64,000 bases of DNA from Candidatus Paraluminiphilus aquimaris (GCF_026230195.1 NZ_CP036501.1:1674001-1738000); one strand, 5' to 3'; positions 36,788 to 51,625 are shown, counted from the first letter of the stretch. Program-made: numbers and translations. Notes: a model not told the origin generated them from the sequence alone.

Positions 36788-38086
36788 ATGCCTACGCCGT
36801 TGCTCGAGGCCCTAGAAGAGCATTCGGCGGCCCTTCGCTCCGCTACGCGAGTTTATGTCGGATTCTCAGGTGGTATCGACAGCCACTGCCTATTGCATGC
36901 TTTAACGACCTTCAGTCAAAACGAGCCGCTTCCACCGGTTACGGCTATTCACGTCAATCATGGTCTTCATGCTGACGCCGACGCATGGGAAATGCAGTGC
37001 CGGAAAATAGCCGGTGAATTAGGCGTCGATATTGTCATCGAGCGTGTTGGGGTTAAATCCAAGCCCTCGTTAGAGGCTCAGGCGAGGGCGGCGCGTTATC
37101 AGATTTTTCAAAAATACCTGACTGAGAATGCGCTCTTATTGCTAGCGCATCATTTGGATGATCACGTTGAAACCGTGCTGTTCAGGCTGATTCGCGGGGC
37201 AGGCTCTACAGGGCTCAGCGGTATCCCCAAAACTCGTCAAGTGGGAGCTGGGAGCCTATTAAGGCCGTTTTTGGGCGTTCACCGCTCAGAGATCGAGGCT
37301 TATGCGTCTGAGCTGGGCCTACAGAGCATCCATGACTCCAGTAATGACGACCTCGCTCTCGACAGAAACTTTTTGCGCCACCAAGTGTTACCAATGATCG
37401 AGGCGCGCTGGCCAGGTTATCGCTCAGGTATCTCTCGTACCGCACAGATCATGGGTTCAATTGATGATGCATCGACAGACGCCTGGTATCAGTGTCCCTT
37501 TGGCTGTCCAAGCTTGGATATTGATTTTCGTGAAGCGGAAACATTGCATGCGGCCGTTCACGCGAAACTCAAGGTCATGGGCCTCGACTTGCCAGCCTTC
37601 GATGCACTAAGAGAGTTGTCTCGGCAATGTCTAACCGCTGGACGAGACAAAACACCAACCTTGTATACCGATGCCTATGCGCTTAGTTGTTGGCGAGGCA
37701 GACTGCAAATTTTACCGGCGACCATTGCGCCATGCGAACCGGAAGAGGTCGTGGTAGGTCGGGTTATCTCACGCGCTTGGGGCAGCTTATCTTGGGTCGC
37801 TGCCAACACCGGTCTTCCCGAGGGCTCGCGGGTTTCACTCCGCCCGATAGACGAGGGAGAGCGGGTCAGATTTCCCGGAAGACCGAGTCGGCCTATCCGC
37901 CATGGCATGCAAGAAATGGGTATAGCACCTTATTGGCGTGCCAGCGTGCCCACGATATGCGTCAATGCGGAGGTGGTGGCAGTCGCCGGTTTAGGCTGCA
38001 CCGAACAAGGCGCGCACATTTTCAATGAGAATTCAGAGGGATTAGTACCGATCTGGACCCCGCCAAAAATCCGCATTGGAAATTGA
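36788..38086 (+). CDS. tilS: tRNA(Ile)-lysidine synthetase
   Basis: TilS attaches lysine to the wobble cytidine of tRNA(Ile) with a CAU anticodon so that it reads AUA. The 432-residue protein has the PP-loop ATPase motif FSGGIDS (27-32 region), HVNHGLHADAD, ARAARY and HHLDDHVETVLFRL, all standard for TilS. The C-terminal tRNA-binding domain is complete (ending near RGRLQIL then the FPGRPSRP and GLVPIW region). It begins 4 bases after accA. Confidence 0.95.
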   Translation: MPTPLLEALEEHSAALRSATRVYVGFSGGIDSHCLLHALTTFSQNEPLPPVTAIHVNHGLHADADAWEMQCRKIAGELGVDIVIERVGVKSKPSLEAQARAARYQIFQKYLTENALLLLAHHLDDHVETVLFRLIRGAGSTGLSGIPKTRQVGAGSLLRPFLGVHRSEIEAYASELGLQSIHDSSNDDLALDRNFLRHQVLPMIEARWPGYRSGISRTAQIMGSIDDASTDAWYQCPFGCPSLDIDFREAETLHAAVHAKLKVMGLDLPAFDALRELSRQCLTAGRDKTPTLYTDAYALSCWRGRLQILPATIAPCEPEEVVVGRVISRAWGSLSWVAANTGLPEGSRVSLRPIDEGERVRFPGRPSRPIRHGMQEMGIAPYWRASVPTICVNAEVVAVAGLGCTEQGAHIFNENSEGLVPIWTPPKIRIGN

Positions 38087-38108
38087 GCCAGCCTGCACTC
38101 TTTGGTAA

Positions 38109-40663
<2,555 letters not shown>

Positions 40664-40678
40664 TACCCTTTGGAGTAA

Positions 40679-41974
<1,296 letters not shown>

Positions 41975-42271
41975 GTGCCACGCGCCTTGCTACTTGTGCT
42001 GCTGGGGCTCTTAGCCCTCCTGCAGTATCAGTTGTGGTTGGGTGACGGTGGTATTAGTGAGCGTCGATCGCTTGAATCTCAAGTGGCGAGTGACAGCAAA
42101 GAGAACCAGAGTCTTAGGCAGAGGAATGAGGCGTTGGCGGATCGCGTCATTGAGCTTCAGGAAGGCGATGAAATGCTAGAGGCGGTCGCTCGGGAGGACC
42201 TTGGTTTGGTGCGAGAAGGAGAAGAATTTATCCTCTTCGTTGACGATAAGAGCGGAGAGAAATCGCCGTGA
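41975..42271 (+). CDS. ftsB: Cell division protein FtsB
   Basis: FtsB is a small bitopic inner-membrane protein that joins FtsL and FtsQ in the divisome. The 98-residue protein has one N-terminal membrane span (about 4-20, LLLVLLGLLALLQYQLW) and a periplasmic coiled coil (about 30-70). The C-terminal AREDLGLVREGEEFILF is typical. The GTG start is the first codon after the eno stop. It overlaps ispD by 4 bases (GTGA). Confidence 0.92.
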   Translation: MPRALLLVLLGLLALLQYQLWLGDGGISERRSLESQVASDSKENQSLRQRNEALADRVIELQEGDEMLEAVAREDLGLVREGEEFILFVDDKSGEKSP

Positions 42272-42975
42272 GTAGTGTATGGGCTGTTGTTCCGGCTGCG
42301 GGAAGCGGGCGACGGATGGCGGCTGAGGTGCCCAAGCAGTATCTCAAACTTAATGGCGTGCCGATCCTTGAGCACACGCTTCGCGCCTTGCTAGCCTGCC
42401 CCGATATCAGGGGTGTTATGGTCGTTCTCGACCCCAGCGATCGTCGTGCAGACGCCATTCCCAGTCTCTCCGATCCACGCGTATCAACTGCAGCGGGCGG
42501 GGCAGAGAGAGCGGATTCCGTGTTGGCGGGGTTGCAAGCGGTTTCTCTGGAGGCGAGTGAGCAGGACTGGGTTCTTGTTCATGACGCAGCACGACCCTGC
42601 GTATCAGTCGCGCTATTGCACTCGCTTATCACCGCTTGCGTGTCGGAGAACGTCGGGGCTGTAATGGCTCAAGCATCGGTCGATACGCTGAAACGTATTT
42701 CCGATGATAATCGAGTGGTTGAAACACTCGATCGGAAAGCGATCTGGCGTGCACAAACCCCGCAGATGTTTAAACTTGGCGAGCTCAGCGCTGCTCTGTC
42801 AGAGGCATTGGCGAATGACATAGCGATAACCGATGAGTCGATGGCAATGGAGCGAGCCGGTTACCCGGTCTCTATACTTGAAGGGCCGTCAACCAATATC
42901 AAAGTAACCCTGCCTGCTGATCTTGAGTTTGCGGAGATTATCCTTCGTCGATTAAACGAGGAGTCAAAGGTATGA
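42268..42975 (+). CDS. ispD: 2-C-methyl-D-erythritol 4-phosphate cytidylyltransferase
   Basis: IspD couples MEP to CTP in the non-mevalonate isoprenoid pathway. The 235-residue protein has the CTP-binding glycine/arginine motif PAAGSGRRM with [29 protein letters not shown], and TPQMFK. The start is a GTG overlapping ftsB by four bases; its 3' end overlaps ispF by four bases (ATGA). The presence of MEP-pathway genes matters for interpreting the HMG-CoA reductase at the right edge. Confidence 0.95.
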   Translation: MSSVWAVVPAAGSGRRMAAEVPKQYLKLNGVPILEHTLRALLACPDIRGVMVVLDPSDRRADAIPSLSDPRVSTAAGGAERADSVLAGLQAVSLEASEQDWVLVHDAARPCVSVALLHSLITACVSENVGAVMAQASVDTLKRISDDNRVVETLDRKAIWRAQTPQMFKLGELSAALSEALANDIAITDESMAMERAGYPVSILEGPSTNIKVTLPADLEFAEIILRRLNEESKV

Positions 42976-43466
42976 GTCTTAGCATGAGGATTGGGCATGG
43001 ATACGATGTCCATGCGTTTGGCGAAGGCGATTTCATTGTCCTAGGCGGTGTTAAGATCCCGCACTCGGCAGGGCTCTTAGCCCATTCTGACGGCGACGTT
43101 GTACTCCATGCATTAAGCGATGCACTGCTCGGTGCACTGGCATTGGGCGATATTGGCCATCACTTCCCCGATGATGACCCGGCGCTGAAAGGTGTCGACA
43201 GTCGTATTTTGTTACGTCGCGTTGTGGCGCAAATGGGAGACCGGGGATATGAGATCGGCAACGTTGACATCACGATTGTTGCGCAGAGACCTAAGCTTGC
43301 TGACCATATTGCGGCGATGCGCATGAATATCGCGTCAGACTTAAAAACGGATGATTCGAACTGCAATGTCAAAGCAACAACCACCGAAAAGCTGGGGTTT
43401 GCAGGGCGAGAGGAGGGCATCGCGGTTCATGCGGTAGCTCTAATAAAAGAGACCGAGCGCACGTGA
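42972..43466 (+). CDS. ispF: 2-C-methyl-D-erythritol 2,4-cyclodiphosphate synthase
   Basis: IspF cyclises CDP-ME 2-phosphate to MEcPP. The 164-residue protein has the zinc motif [32 protein letters not shown] and the CTEKLGF-type motif as [10 protein letters not shown]. It is translationally coupled to ispD and to pcm by 4-base overlaps. In many gammaproteobacteria truD and surE lie between ispF and pcm; here ispF and pcm overlap directly. Confidence 0.95.
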   Translation: MSLSMRIGHGYDVHAFGEGDFIVLGGVKIPHSAGLLAHSDGDVVLHALSDALLGALALGDIGHHFPDDDPALKGVDSRILLRRVVAQMGDRGYEIGNVDITIVAQRPKLADHIAAMRMNIASDLKTDDSNCNVKATTTEKLGFAGREEGIAVHAVALIKETERT

Positions 43467-44119
43467 CAGATATTCGCGGTATCGGCATGACCTCACAGCG
43501 CACCCGTATGCGATTAATTGATCGACTGCGCAGTCAGGGTATTTCAGATGAAAGCGTTCTTGATGCGATGGGGGAGACCCCCCGGCACCTTTTCGTCGAT
43601 GAGGCACTGGCACACCGCGCTTACGAGGACACGGCACTGCCTATCGGTTTTAATCAGACGTTAAGCCAGCCGTATATCGTGGCGAGAATGACGGAGCTTG
43701 CGTTGCAAAACGGCAAGCCCAAAAGGGTGCTCGAGTTGGGCACGGGATCGGGCTACCAAAGTGCGGTTTTAGCGCGTGTCGCGTTGGAGGTGTTCTCCAT
43801 TGAGCGGATCAAGCCGCTTCTCGATAAGGCCCGCCAGAGACTGAGGGCCTTAAAGGCGAGAAATGTGCGCTGTAAACACGGTGACGGCTTCGAGGGATGG
43901 GCCGAATTTGCGCCTTTTGATGTCATTCTTGGCGCTGCGGCACCGGAGACGCTTCCTGAAAATTTGCTAAGCCAGCTCGCGCCAGGGGGTGTCTTATTGT
44001 TACCCGTCGGCGGCAGTTCGCAAAAACTGATTCAGGTGACGCTTACAGACGATGGATTCGAGCAAACGGTCGTTGAGGATGTATTTTTTGTTCCGATGCT
44101 GGAGGGGGTTCAACGATGA
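43463..44119 (+). CDS. pcm: Protein-L-isoaspartate O-methyltransferase
   Basis: Pcm repairs age-damaged proteins by methylating L-isoaspartyl residues with S-adenosylmethionine. The 218-residue protein has the family motif [25 protein letters not shown] region (residues about 30-55), the SAM-binding [16 protein letters not shown], and the post-II motif [13 protein letters not shown]. The GTG start overlaps ispF by four bases. The next gene, a DUF368 transporter, overlaps by four bases. Confidence 0.95.
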   Translation: MTDIRGIGMTSQRTRMRLIDRLRSQGISDESVLDAMGETPRHLFVDEALAHRAYEDTALPIGFNQTLSQPYIVARMTELALQNGKPKRVLELGTGSGYQSAVLARVALEVFSIERIKPLLDKARQRLRALKARNVRCKHGDGFEGWAEFAPFDVILGAAAPETLPENLLSQLAPGGVLLLPVGGSSQKLIQVTLTDDGFEQTVVEDVFFVPMLEGVQR

Positions 44120-45045
44120 AGCTCTCGGGACTTGGCGTCTATTTGCGCGGCATTGCCATGGGTGCGGCCGACCTTGTGCCCGGTGTGTCAGGTGGCACCG
44201 TCGCGCTCATCACAGGAATTTATGGGCGTCTTATTTCCGCTATTGCAAGTGTTGGAATCGATATGCTTTCACTGGTGCTGCGGGGGAGAATAGCTGAAGC
44301 ATACAAAGCGATCGACGGTAACTTCTTGCTCTTATTGGCAGCAGGTATCGGAACGGCCATCGTCGGTTTTGCCGCTATATTGAACTGGCTGTTACTGCAC
44401 TACCCGTTGCCTTTGTGGGCTACATTTTCTGGCCTCGTGTTGGCAAGCGCGCTGTCGCTCGTTAAGCAAAACTACCGCTCGTGGAGCCTTAGAGATTGGT
44501 CTTTCTTTACCATTGGTGTCGCCGTCGCGGTATCTGTGGGTTTAACCCAAGCCATTCAAATGCCCTTAACGCCCCTGGGTATATTCTTTGCCGGAAGTAT
44601 CGCGATCAGTGCCATGATTTTACCCGGTATATCGGGGAGCTTTTTGCTGTTATTGATGGGTGTGTATCAACCCATTATTGCCGCCGTCGTTAATCTAGAG
44701 CTCGTCACACTCGCGCTCTTCGCGCTGGGTTGTGGTGTGGGACTGATATTCTTTTCAAAGCTACTACATCGTCTGCTAGCGGTAGCTGAAAAAGCCACCA
44801 TGGCAACCCTATTCGGCTTCTTACTGGGTTCACTGGTTATCTTATGGCCGTGGCAAATCACAGTGAGCAGCGTCGTTGACCGCCACGGAGATATAAGAGC
44901 CGTGCAGACACTTCCCGTGAGTCCCACCTATTATGCACAGCAGGTAGGGGACTCGATGTTGCTAATGTGTATTGGTGGCTTCATCGTCGGTGTAGTTGCG
45001 GTACGGTTACTCATGTCCTTATCTGAGAACCAAAGGGCGGATTGA
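44116..45045 (+). CDS. DUF368/PopT-family polyprenyl-phosphate translocase
   Basis: This 309-residue polytopic inner-membrane protein with about eight hydrophobic segments belongs to DUF368 (PF04018). The family signature is [18 protein letters not shown] near residue 10, echoed as [15 protein letters not shown] near 175: an inverted-repeat pair of PGVSG-type re-entrant motifs. Family members (PopT) were recently shown in other bacteria to return undecaprenyl phosphate to the cytoplasmic face, supporting cell-wall synthesis. It is coupled by 4-base overlaps to pcm and to nlpD; the latter encodes a cell-wall hydrolase activator, so an envelope role fits. Confidence 0.88.
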   Translation: MKLSGLGVYLRGIAMGAADLVPGVSGGTVALITGIYGRLISAIASVGIDMLSLVLRGRIAEAYKAIDGNFLLLLAAGIGTAIVGFAAILNWLLLHYPLPLWATFSGLVLASALSLVKQNYRSWSLRDWSFFTIGVAVAVSVGLTQAIQMPLTPLGIFFAGSIAISAMILPGISGSFLLLLMGVYQPIIAAVVNLELVTLALFALGCGVGLIFFSKLLHRLLAVAEKATMATLFGFLLGSLVILWPWQITVSSVVDRHGDIRAVQTLPVSPTYYAQQVGDSMLLMCIGGFIVGVVAVRLLMSLSENQRAD

Positions 45046-45980
45046 GGGTCACTGGCGCCATGCGTTACTCCCAGCACATCTCGATGCTCCTGTTACTGAC
45101 CTTATTGGTCGGTTGCGCCGGAACCGCACCGCGTGATCTAAAACCGTGGGAGGCGAATCAGGATGCCGCCTCAAGCCGCGCCTCCTCCAGTGGTGCAAAA
45201 TCGCTGAAACCGGAATACGGTCCAAAGCTCTCTGTTGGGGAGCCTTACACCGTCAAACGTGGCGATACGCTCTATGCCATCGCATTTAGACTCGGAATTG
45301 ACTTTCGCCAGTTGGCTGCGCGAAATGGCATCAAGTCACCGTATACCATCAGTGTTGGACAAGTCTTAGCAACATCAGAACCCGTCGTCGTGGCTTCTGG
45401 CCAGTCCAGAGCGCGGGGAAGCGCTTCAGCGCAATCCAACAGCGGCACTCAGTCCTCTAAGCCTAAGTCTAAGAGCTCGACCTCAAAAGGGACTGCCACA
45501 AAGGCGGTGTCAAAACCGGCCTCAGCGGCTACGCCCAAAACCAAATCGGTTGCAAGAACTGCGTCAAAACCGCAAAAAAAATCAGCTTCAAAGTCGGTTG
45601 AACCAAGCCGACCTGTGTCACGCTGGCGCTGGCCTTCTCGGGGAAAGGTTATTCGAACGTTCGCAGCCAACGTTCATAAGGGTATTGATATCGCGGGTAA
45701 GCGGGGAGACCCCGTGACAAGCGCTGCCGCCGGCAAGGTTGTCTATGCCGGCGCAGGTGTTACAGGGTATGGATCGCTCATCATCGTAAAACATAACGAC
45801 ACGTATTTAAGCGCGTACGGACACAATGAACGCTTATTGGTGTCTGAGGGAAGTGTAGTGAACGCCGGACAGCAAATCGCCACGATGGGTAGTAGCGGCA
45901 CAAATTCGGTAAAGCTCCATTTCGAGCTTCGCAGGCAGGGTAAGCCCGTGGACCCGTTAACACTGCTGCCTAAGCGTTGA
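45042..45980 (+). CDS. nlpD: NlpD-like murein hydrolase activator lipoprotein
   Basis: NlpD activates the septal amidase AmiC. The 312-residue precursor has a lipoprotein signal ending in LLVGC. A LysM domain (YTVKRGDTLYAIAFRLG, about 70-115) follows, then a Ser/Lys/Thr-rich linker (about 125-190) and a C-terminal LytM/M23 domain. The M23 metal site is degenerate: HKGID keeps two ligands but the final HxH is KLH, as expected for a non-catalytic NlpD activator. The TTG at 45042 overlaps the preceding stop and has AAAGGGCGG upstream; an ATG at 45060 is an alternative. In related genomes rpoS follows directly; here nothing does. Confidence 0.92.
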   Translation: MRVTGAMRYSQHISMLLLLTLLVGCAGTAPRDLKPWEANQDAASSRASSSGAKSLKPEYGPKLSVGEPYTVKRGDTLYAIAFRLGIDFRQLAARNGIKSPYTISVGQVLATSEPVVVASGQSRARGSASAQSNSGTQSSKPKSKSSTSKGTATKAVSKPASAATPKTKSVARTASKPQKKSASKSVEPSRPVSRWRWPSRGKVIRTFAANVHKGIDIAGKRGDPVTSAAAGKVVYAGAGVTGYGSLIIVKHNDTYLSAYGHNERLLVSEGSVVNAGQQIATMGSSGTNSVKLHFELRRQGKPVDPLTLLPKR

Positions 45981-46203
45981 GTTTTCAGCACATTGCCTGA
46001 ATGGAATGGACTCAGTCTTTTTGACAGTCAGCCAGTTAGACTGCCCCTGCAGCATCACACGCTCACATCGCACCGAAGATGAATGCCCTTGGGTGAGGAC
46101 TGCGCGTCAGGCGAAAGCTACCACCGAATAAACGAGCGGCACTGGTGGAGAAAATCAGGCCTCCGCGCATAGGGAGACAACAAGGTCGTTGCGGTGTCGG
46201 TGT
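45981..46203. other. Non-coding spacer in the usual rpoS position
   Basis: This 223-base spacer separates nlpD from the convergent fdxA gene. No reading frame or sigma-factor-like remnant is visible on either strand, and no clear terminator was recognised. In pseudomonad-type gene order it is where rpoS is found. Confidence 0.6.
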
Positions 46204-46527
46204 CTAGCGTTCGAGTAATGCCAGCTTGCCGGGTTTGCCTTCCCATTCGGCGGCATCGGCAGGCGCGTCTTTCTTTTCAGTGATGTTCGGCCAAACCTCA
46301 GCTAGCTCAGCATTGAGCTCAAGGAAGTTCTCTTGATCGGCGGGTAGTTCATCTTCCGAGAAGATCGCGTCAATAGGGCATTCAGGCTCACAAAGAGCGC
46401 AGTCAATACACTCATCCGGATGAATGACGAGAAAGTTAGGTCCCTCGTAAAAACAGTCTACCGGGCACACTTCTACGCAATCAGTGTGCTTACATTTAAT
46501 GCAATCTTCGCCAACGACGAATGTCAT
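46204..46527 (-). CDS. fdxA: Seven-iron ferredoxin FdxA
   Basis: This small electron carrier holds one [3Fe-4S] and one [4Fe-4S] cluster. The 107-residue protein has [17 protein letters not shown] near the N-terminus and [12 protein letters not shown] at about residues 40-50. A C-terminal extension is typical of Azotobacter-type FdxA. It sits next to mutS, as in pseudomonads, 67 bases from it on the same strand. Confidence 0.95.
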   Translation of the reverse strand: MTFVVGEDCIKCKHTDCVEVCPVDCFYEGPNFLVIHPDECIDCALCEPECPIDAIFSEDELPADQENFLELNAELAEVWPNITEKKDAPADAAEWEGKPGKLALLER

Positions 46528-46594
46528 AATACTTCCCCCAATACCCGCTTTTTTACGTAATTTAGTGCGGTGAGTGTCAAAATAATAAGTCGAT

Positions 46595-49159
46595 CTAAGT
46601 GTCTAGTAAAGTTTTCAGCATATAAAGCGCGTCAAGCGCTTCTTTTGGTGTCATTTGATCTGGATCAATATCGGATAACACATCAAGAGCGGGGCTTTTA
46701 TGCACCGGTGCGACGAACAGATCTGCTTGTCCGCCCGTGGTTTCACCGGGCGAAAGAACCTGTTGATTTTCCAGCTCCGCAAGTTTTTGCCGCGCGTGCA
46801 GCAGTACGCCATTTGGCACACCTGCTAGTTTAGCAACTTCTAACCCAAAACTGCGATTCGCCGGTCCCTCTTGAATATGGTGCATGAACACAACGTGGTC
46901 CTCGTGCTCTGTAGCATCCAGATGCACATTCGCCATGGCGACGTAGTCATCGGGTAGTGCGGTGAGCTCGAAGTAGTGTGTCGCAAAAAAGGTAAGAGCG
47001 CGAACTCGCTCGGCCAGTGCGACGGCGGCCGCCCAAGCAATGCTCAGCCCATCGAAGGTGCTTGTGCCGCGACCGACCTCGTCCATAAGCACCAGGCTGC
47101 GATCTGTCGCATTGTGAAGAATGTTCGCCGTCTCGGTCATTTCAACCATAAACGTCGAGAGGCCACTGGCGAGATCGTCGGACGACCCAATTCGGGTAAA
47201 GATGCGGTCGACTAACGATAGGGTGGCGCTTTGTGCAGGCACGAATGCACCGCAGTGGGCCAGCAAGGTAATCAGCGCATTTTGCCGCATGTAGGTCGAC
47301 TTACCGCCCATGTTGGGGCCCGTTATCAATAACATTCGCCGAGCATCATTGAGCAAGGTGTTGTTGGCGATAAACGGCCTGTCACTGACTTGCTCAACGA
47401 CCGGATGACGACCGCCCGTAATATCGAGTTGCACCGCGTCACTAAAGGTTGGCCTATTCAGCGTCAGCGCATCTGCACGCTCGGCAAAGCAAGCGAGTAC
47501 GTCGAGGTCGCACAAAGCGTTGGACGTTTTTTGGAGAGCGAGAAGGTCATCTGCGACGCGCTCGACAAGCGCATCGTAGAGGTGTTTCTCCCGAGCGAGT
47601 GCTCGACTGCGGCTCGATAGTGCTTTGTCCTCAAACAGCTTCAGTTCAGGCGTTATGAAGCGCTCGACGTTTTTAAGTGTCTGGCGACGCTGGTAGGTAT
47701 CGGGTGCGAGATCAGACTGTTGGCGACTAATCTCAATGTAATAACCGTGGACCCGGTTATAGCCGACCTTGAGTGTGGAAAGCCCCGTAGCCTCTCGCTC
47801 TCTGCGCTCGATATCAACGAGGTATTCACCGGCGTTCTCGCTGATACCGCGCAACTCATCTAGCTCCTCATCATAGCCCTGAGCGAGCACACCACCATCG
47901 CGAATGACCACGGGGGGGGCCTCCACTAGCGCTTTGCTCAGCAGCTCACAAAGAGCAGGATAATCACTGATATCCGCTACGAGCGCATTCAGCCGCTCAG
48001 AGCCTGCTGGAACGGCTGATACCAAGGTGGGCAGTGCCCATAAGCTGTCGCGCAGGCGTGTTAGATCCCGCGGGCGAGCAGAGCGAAGCGCCACCCGCGC
48101 GAGAATGCGCTCCATATCGGCAATAGGCTTGAGTTGCTGGCGTATTGCCTCGTAGCCATAGTTACTTTTGAGCTGCTCTACGGCGTCAAGACGCGCTTCT
48201 AACTCTTCGCGCAGGCGAACGGGACGATGCAACCACCTTTTAAGGTGGCGTGTACCCATTGCCGTTACCGTGGCGTTGTAGACCGAAAAGAGTGTGTTGT
48301 CCTCATTGCCGTGGATATTTTTATCAATTTCAAGGTTACGACGTGTCGCCGCGTCCAACACCACGGCTTCGCTTTGGCGCTCGTGGCGAATTGCGGCCAA
48401 GTGAGGCAGTTCGTTGCGCTGAGTATCTTTTACGTAGTCCAGCAAAGCGCCAGCCGCTGAAATGGCCAGCACCAAGTCTTCACAACCAAAACCGCTTAAA
48501 TCACGGGTCTGAAACTGCTGGTTGAGCGCACGTCGAGCGGCTTCCTCGTCAAACTGCCACGCTGCGAGCCGACGGATTGCCACATGATCACCCAGCGAGG
48601 GTAGGGTCGCATCTTCGGACACCAGTACCTCGGCAGGAGCGAGCCGCTGCAGCTCTGCGGCGAGCGCTTCTTCTCCCGACATTTCCGAGACCAAAAAACG
48701 GCCACTGCTCACGTCCATCCACGCGACACCGCAGTCCATTTGCTGTCTGAAGACGGAGACAATCAGTGAGTCGCCACTGGCATCGAGTAACGACTCATCG
48801 GTCAAGGTCCCGGGGGTGACGATTCGAACAACTTTTCGCTCTACGGGGCCTTTTGACTCAGCGGGGTCGCCGATTTGCTCAGCGATAGCGACCGAGAAAC
48901 CGGCTCTGACTAATCGGGCAAGGTAACTCTCCGCTGCGTGAAACGGCACACCCGCCATTGGGATCGGTTCCCCTGCTGACTTTCCACGAGATGTCAGCGT
49001 GATATCCAATACCGGCGCAGCTATCTCAGCGTCCTTATAGAAGAGCTCGTAAAAGTCACCCATCCTGTAAAACAGGAGTTCATCAGGATGCGCCGCTTTG
49101 ATGGCCAAAAACTGACGCATCATCGGTGTGTGTTGGCTTGTGTCGGGTGATGAGGACAT
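46595..49159 (-). CDS. mutS: DNA mismatch repair protein MutS
   Basis: MutS recognises mismatches and short loops and starts methyl-directed repair. The 854-residue protein is full length, with the mismatch-binding motif [15 protein letters not shown] near residue 29, where the Phe-x-Glu (FYE) is intact. The ATPase has [14 protein letters not shown] (Walker A, near residue 615), [16 protein letters not shown] (Walker B) and FATHYFELT. The start is an ATG at 49159. No cinA gene accompanies recA nearby as it does in pseudomonads. Confidence 0.97.
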   Translation of the reverse strand: MSSSPDTSQHTPMMRQFLAIKAAHPDELLFYRMGDFYELFYKDAEIAAPVLDITLTSRGKSAGEPIPMAGVPFHAAESYLARLVRAGFSVAIAEQIGDPAESKGPVERKVVRIVTPGTLTDESLLDASGDSLIVSVFRQQMDCGVAWMDVSSGRFLVSEMSGEEALAAELQRLAPAEVLVSEDATLPSLGDHVAIRRLAAWQFDEEAARRALNQQFQTRDLSGFGCEDLVLAISAAGALLDYVKDTQRNELPHLAAIRHERQSEAVVLDAATRRNLEIDKNIHGNEDNTLFSVYNATVTAMGTRHLKRWLHRPVRLREELEARLDAVEQLKSNYGYEAIRQQLKPIADMERILARVALRSARPRDLTRLRDSLWALPTLVSAVPAGSERLNALVADISDYPALCELLSKALVEAPPVVIRDGGVLAQGYDEELDELRGISENAGEYLVDIERREREATGLSTLKVGYNRVHGYYIEISRQQSDLAPDTYQRRQTLKNVERFITPELKLFEDKALSSRSRALAREKHLYDALVERVADDLLALQKTSNALCDLDVLACFAERADALTLNRPTFSDAVQLDITGGRHPVVEQVSDRPFIANNTLLNDARRMLLITGPNMGGKSTYMRQNALITLLAHCGAFVPAQSATLSLVDRIFTRIGSSDDLASGLSTFMVEMTETANILHNATDRSLVLMDEVGRGTSTFDGLSIAWAAAVALAERVRALTFFATHYFELTALPDDYVAMANVHLDATEHEDHVVFMHHIQEGPANRSFGLEVAKLAGVPNGVLLHARQKLAELENQQVLSPGETTGGQADLFVAPVHKSPALDVLSDIDPDQMTPKEALDALYMLKTLLDT

Positions 49160-49349
49160 GGATGCCTATAGGCTAAAAATTCAAAGCGAGAGGATAGGTC
49201 AAAAGGCGCTCGCTTTAAATCCCGTCAAGCAATATCGGTGGGGTTTCTTGCACGCTGGTGGGTTCAAAAATCTCAGGCCTGGGCGGATCTGGTTATCTTG
49301 TTCGTTTACCGTTATTGTCGCTGAAATTACAGTCACCCTGGGGTAGGTC

Positions 49350-50639
49350 ATGCTTAAAAGAAGCCTATTTATCTGCGGTATTTTCGTCGCACCTTTCACA
49401 TCAGCTGCAACCATTATTCACGCCGGACACCTGTTCGATACCGAGAGCGGCAAGTTGCTTGAGAAGCAATCTGTGATTATCGAATCTGGGCGTGTTACGT
49501 CGGTGCAATCGGGTTTTATTGAATCCCAGGGCAACGAGGTGATCGACCTTAGCGCGTCCTATGTGTCTCCTGGATTCATGGACATGCATGTGCATCTAGA
49601 CGGCGAGCTCAACCCGCCCGCAAGTTACTCGGAAGAATTTTTCATGAATTCGGCTGATATTGCATTGCGCTCGAGCGTTTTCGCTAAGCGAACTTTGGAT
49701 GCAGGGTTTACAACGGTGCGCGATTTGGGTGCGGGCGATATCCAAGCGATCTTTGCATTAAGAGATGCGATTGCAAAAGGGCTCGTTGACGGTCCGCGCA
49801 TTTTTGCCGCGGGTAAGGCCATGGCCACCACGGGAGGCCATGCTGACCCGACTAATGGCATACGCGCGGATTTGCGTGGTGACCCCGGCCCCAAGCAGGG
49901 CGTTATCAATGGCCCTGACGACGCCTATAAAGCAGTGCGTCAGCGCTATAAGGACGGGAGCGATGTCGTAAAGTTGACCGTGACCGGCGGTGTGCTCTCG
50001 TTAGCAAAGAGCGGTGATAACCCACAATTCACGGACGAGGAATTGCAGGCGGTTGTCAGCGCCGCGAAAGACTATGATTTTGTCGTGGCAGTTCACGCCC
50101 ATGGCGCGACGGGTATGAAACGAGCGATTCGAGCCGGCGTCGACTCTGTAGAGCACGGCACGTACATGGACGAGGAAGCAATGCGTCTTATGCGTAAGCA
50201 GGGCACTTGGTACGTCCCTACAATTTCGGCCGGAAAATGGGTGGGTGATCTGGCCGAGCTCGATGACAAGCTTCCAGCTGTCGTCAGGCCCAAAGCTGCA
50301 GCCATTGGCCCTTTGATTCAGGACACCTTCGGCGAGGCCTATAAAGCCGGTGTGAAAATAGCCTTTGGTACCGACGCGGGTGTCTCTCCACACGGTTCAA
50401 ACGGGAGAGAGTTTCGCTTCATGGCAGAAGCGGGTATGCCGGTCATGGAAACCATTCAGGCGGCGACTGTTAACGCCGCGAAGCTTCTTAGGGTAGAGGA
50501 CGAGCTGGGACAGATCGCTCCCGGTTTTCATGCTGATATCGTGGCATTTGATAGTAACCCTCTCGAAGACGTGGGGGTGTTGGAGCGTCCCAGTTTTGTA
50601 ATGAAGGCGGGCTCAGTATTCCGGAATGACGGCGCATGA
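49350..50639 (+). CDS. Exported amidohydrolase (Xaa-Pro/Xaa-Arg dipeptidase-like)
   Basis: This is a metal-dependent amidohydrolase of the TIM-barrel superfamily, 429 residues, with a signal peptide ([20 protein letters not shown]). The metal site is complete: MHVH (His80, His82), the carboxylated lysine in [10 protein letters not shown], the histidines in VHAHG and VEHG, and the aspartate in FGTDAG. It resembles secreted dipeptidases that release the C-terminal residue from N-acyl or Xaa-Pro dipeptides, but imidazolonepropionase-like activity is possible. It overlaps the isoaspartyl peptidase gene by four bases (ATGA), so the two are probably co-expressed. Confidence 0.88.
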   Translation: MLKRSLFICGIFVAPFTSAATIIHAGHLFDTESGKLLEKQSVIIESGRVTSVQSGFIESQGNEVIDLSASYVSPGFMDMHVHLDGELNPPASYSEEFFMNSADIALRSSVFAKRTLDAGFTTVRDLGAGDIQAIFALRDAIAKGLVDGPRIFAAGKAMATTGGHADPTNGIRADLRGDPGPKQGVINGPDDAYKAVRQRYKDGSDVVKLTVTGGVLSLAKSGDNPQFTDEELQAVVSAAKDYDFVVAVHAHGATGMKRAIRAGVDSVEHGTYMDEEAMRLMRKQGTWYVPTISAGKWVGDLAELDDKLPAVVRPKAAAIGPLIQDTFGEAYKAGVKIAFGTDAGVSPHGSNGREFRFMAEAGMPVMETIQAATVNAAKLLRVEDELGQIAPGFHADIVAFDSNPLEDVGVLERPSFVMKAGSVFRNDGA

Positions 50640-51625
50640 GGGGCCGGCTATTTTTTTTACTGCTGACGTTCTTCACCTCGCCCATAAGCGCTGAAGAGCC
50701 GCCCGTTGCGATAGCACTGCACGGCGGTGCGGGGACGATCGAGCGCGCGCGAATGACACCAGAGCAGGCAATGGCGTATTCCCGCTTCTTAGACGAGGCG
50801 ATTGTTGAGGGACATCGCCAGCTGAAAGCGGGCGCGGTGGGCCTTGATGTTGTTGTGAATATTATCCAGCGCATGGAGGACTCTCCGCTCTTCAATGCAG
50901 GGCGTGGTGCGGTCTACACATGGGAGGGGCATCATGAGCTCGATGCATCGATCATGCATGGCGCTGAGTTGGATGCGGGAGCCGTTGCGGGCGTGACGAC
51001 CGTTAAGTCTCCGATCGCCCTTGCGCGCGCTGTCATGGAGCGGTCTCCTCATGTCATGTTGGCATCTCGCGGTGCTGAACAGTTTGCTGCGGAACAAGGG
51101 TTTGAAGGGGTGCCAGAGGACTACTTTGACACCGAGCGTCGCCAAAAGGCGCTTGAGGCCTACAAGCGGGCACGGCAGGCGGGCCTGTCGCCCAAACCCG
51201 ATTACAAGTTTGGAACGGTTGGCGTTGCCGTCCTTGACACTATGGGTAACTTGGTTGCTGGTACCTCCACCGGTGGTATGACAGGCAAACGTTGGGGGCG
51301 CATTGGTGACGCCCCTGTGATCGGCGCAGGTACCTATGCAAATAACGCCTCCTGTGCGGTTTCTGCAACGGGTCATGGTGAGTACTTTATTCGACATACG
51401 GTAGCTCGCGACGTGTGCGCGCGGATGGAGCTTGCCGGTGAATCCTTGAGCCAAGCCGCTGACGAGGTGGTCAATAAAACGCTCGTCAAGGCGGGTGGGG
51501 ACGGGGGAATTATCGCCGTCGACGCCAAAGGGAATGTGGCGCTCACCTTTAATACACCGGGTATGTACCGCGCCAGCATCAATGCGTCGGGAGAGAAGGT
51601 GGTGGGTATTTTTGGCGATGATTGA
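50636..51625 (+). CDS. Exported isoaspartyl peptidase/L-asparaginase
   Basis: This N-terminal-nucleophile hydrolase releases aspartate from beta-aspartyl dipeptides and may hydrolyse L-asparagine. The 329-residue precursor has a signal peptide ([19 protein letters not shown]), [12 protein letters not shown] near residue 29, and the autocleavage site GTVGVAVLD with Thr194 as nucleophile. The downstream [12 protein letters not shown] and SATGHGE motifs are family-specific. It is translationally coupled to the upstream dipeptidase-like gene. A hairpin with a T-run follows about 65 bases after its stop. Confidence 0.9.
   Translation: MRGRLFFLLLTFFTSPISAEEPPVAIALHGGAGTIERARMTPEQAMAYSRFLDEAIVEGHRQLKAGAVGLDVVVNIIQRMEDSPLFNAGRGAVYTWEGHHELDASIMHGAELDAGAVAGVTTVKSPIALARAVMERSPHVMLASRGAEQFAAEQGFEGVPEDYFDTERRQKALEAYKRARQAGLSPKPDYKFGTVGVAVLDTMGNLVAGTSTGGMTGKRWGRIGDAPVIGAGTYANNASCAVSATGHGEYFIRHTVARDVCARMELAGESLSQAADEVVNKTLVKAGGDGGIIAVDAKGNVALTFNTPGMYRASINASGEKVVGIFGDD

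Noticed and set aside
45981-46203. RsmZ/RsmY-like small RNA between nlpD and fdxA
   Set aside because: RsmZ lies here in pseudomonads, but on the expected strand there are too few GGA motifs and no hairpin terminator was recognised.
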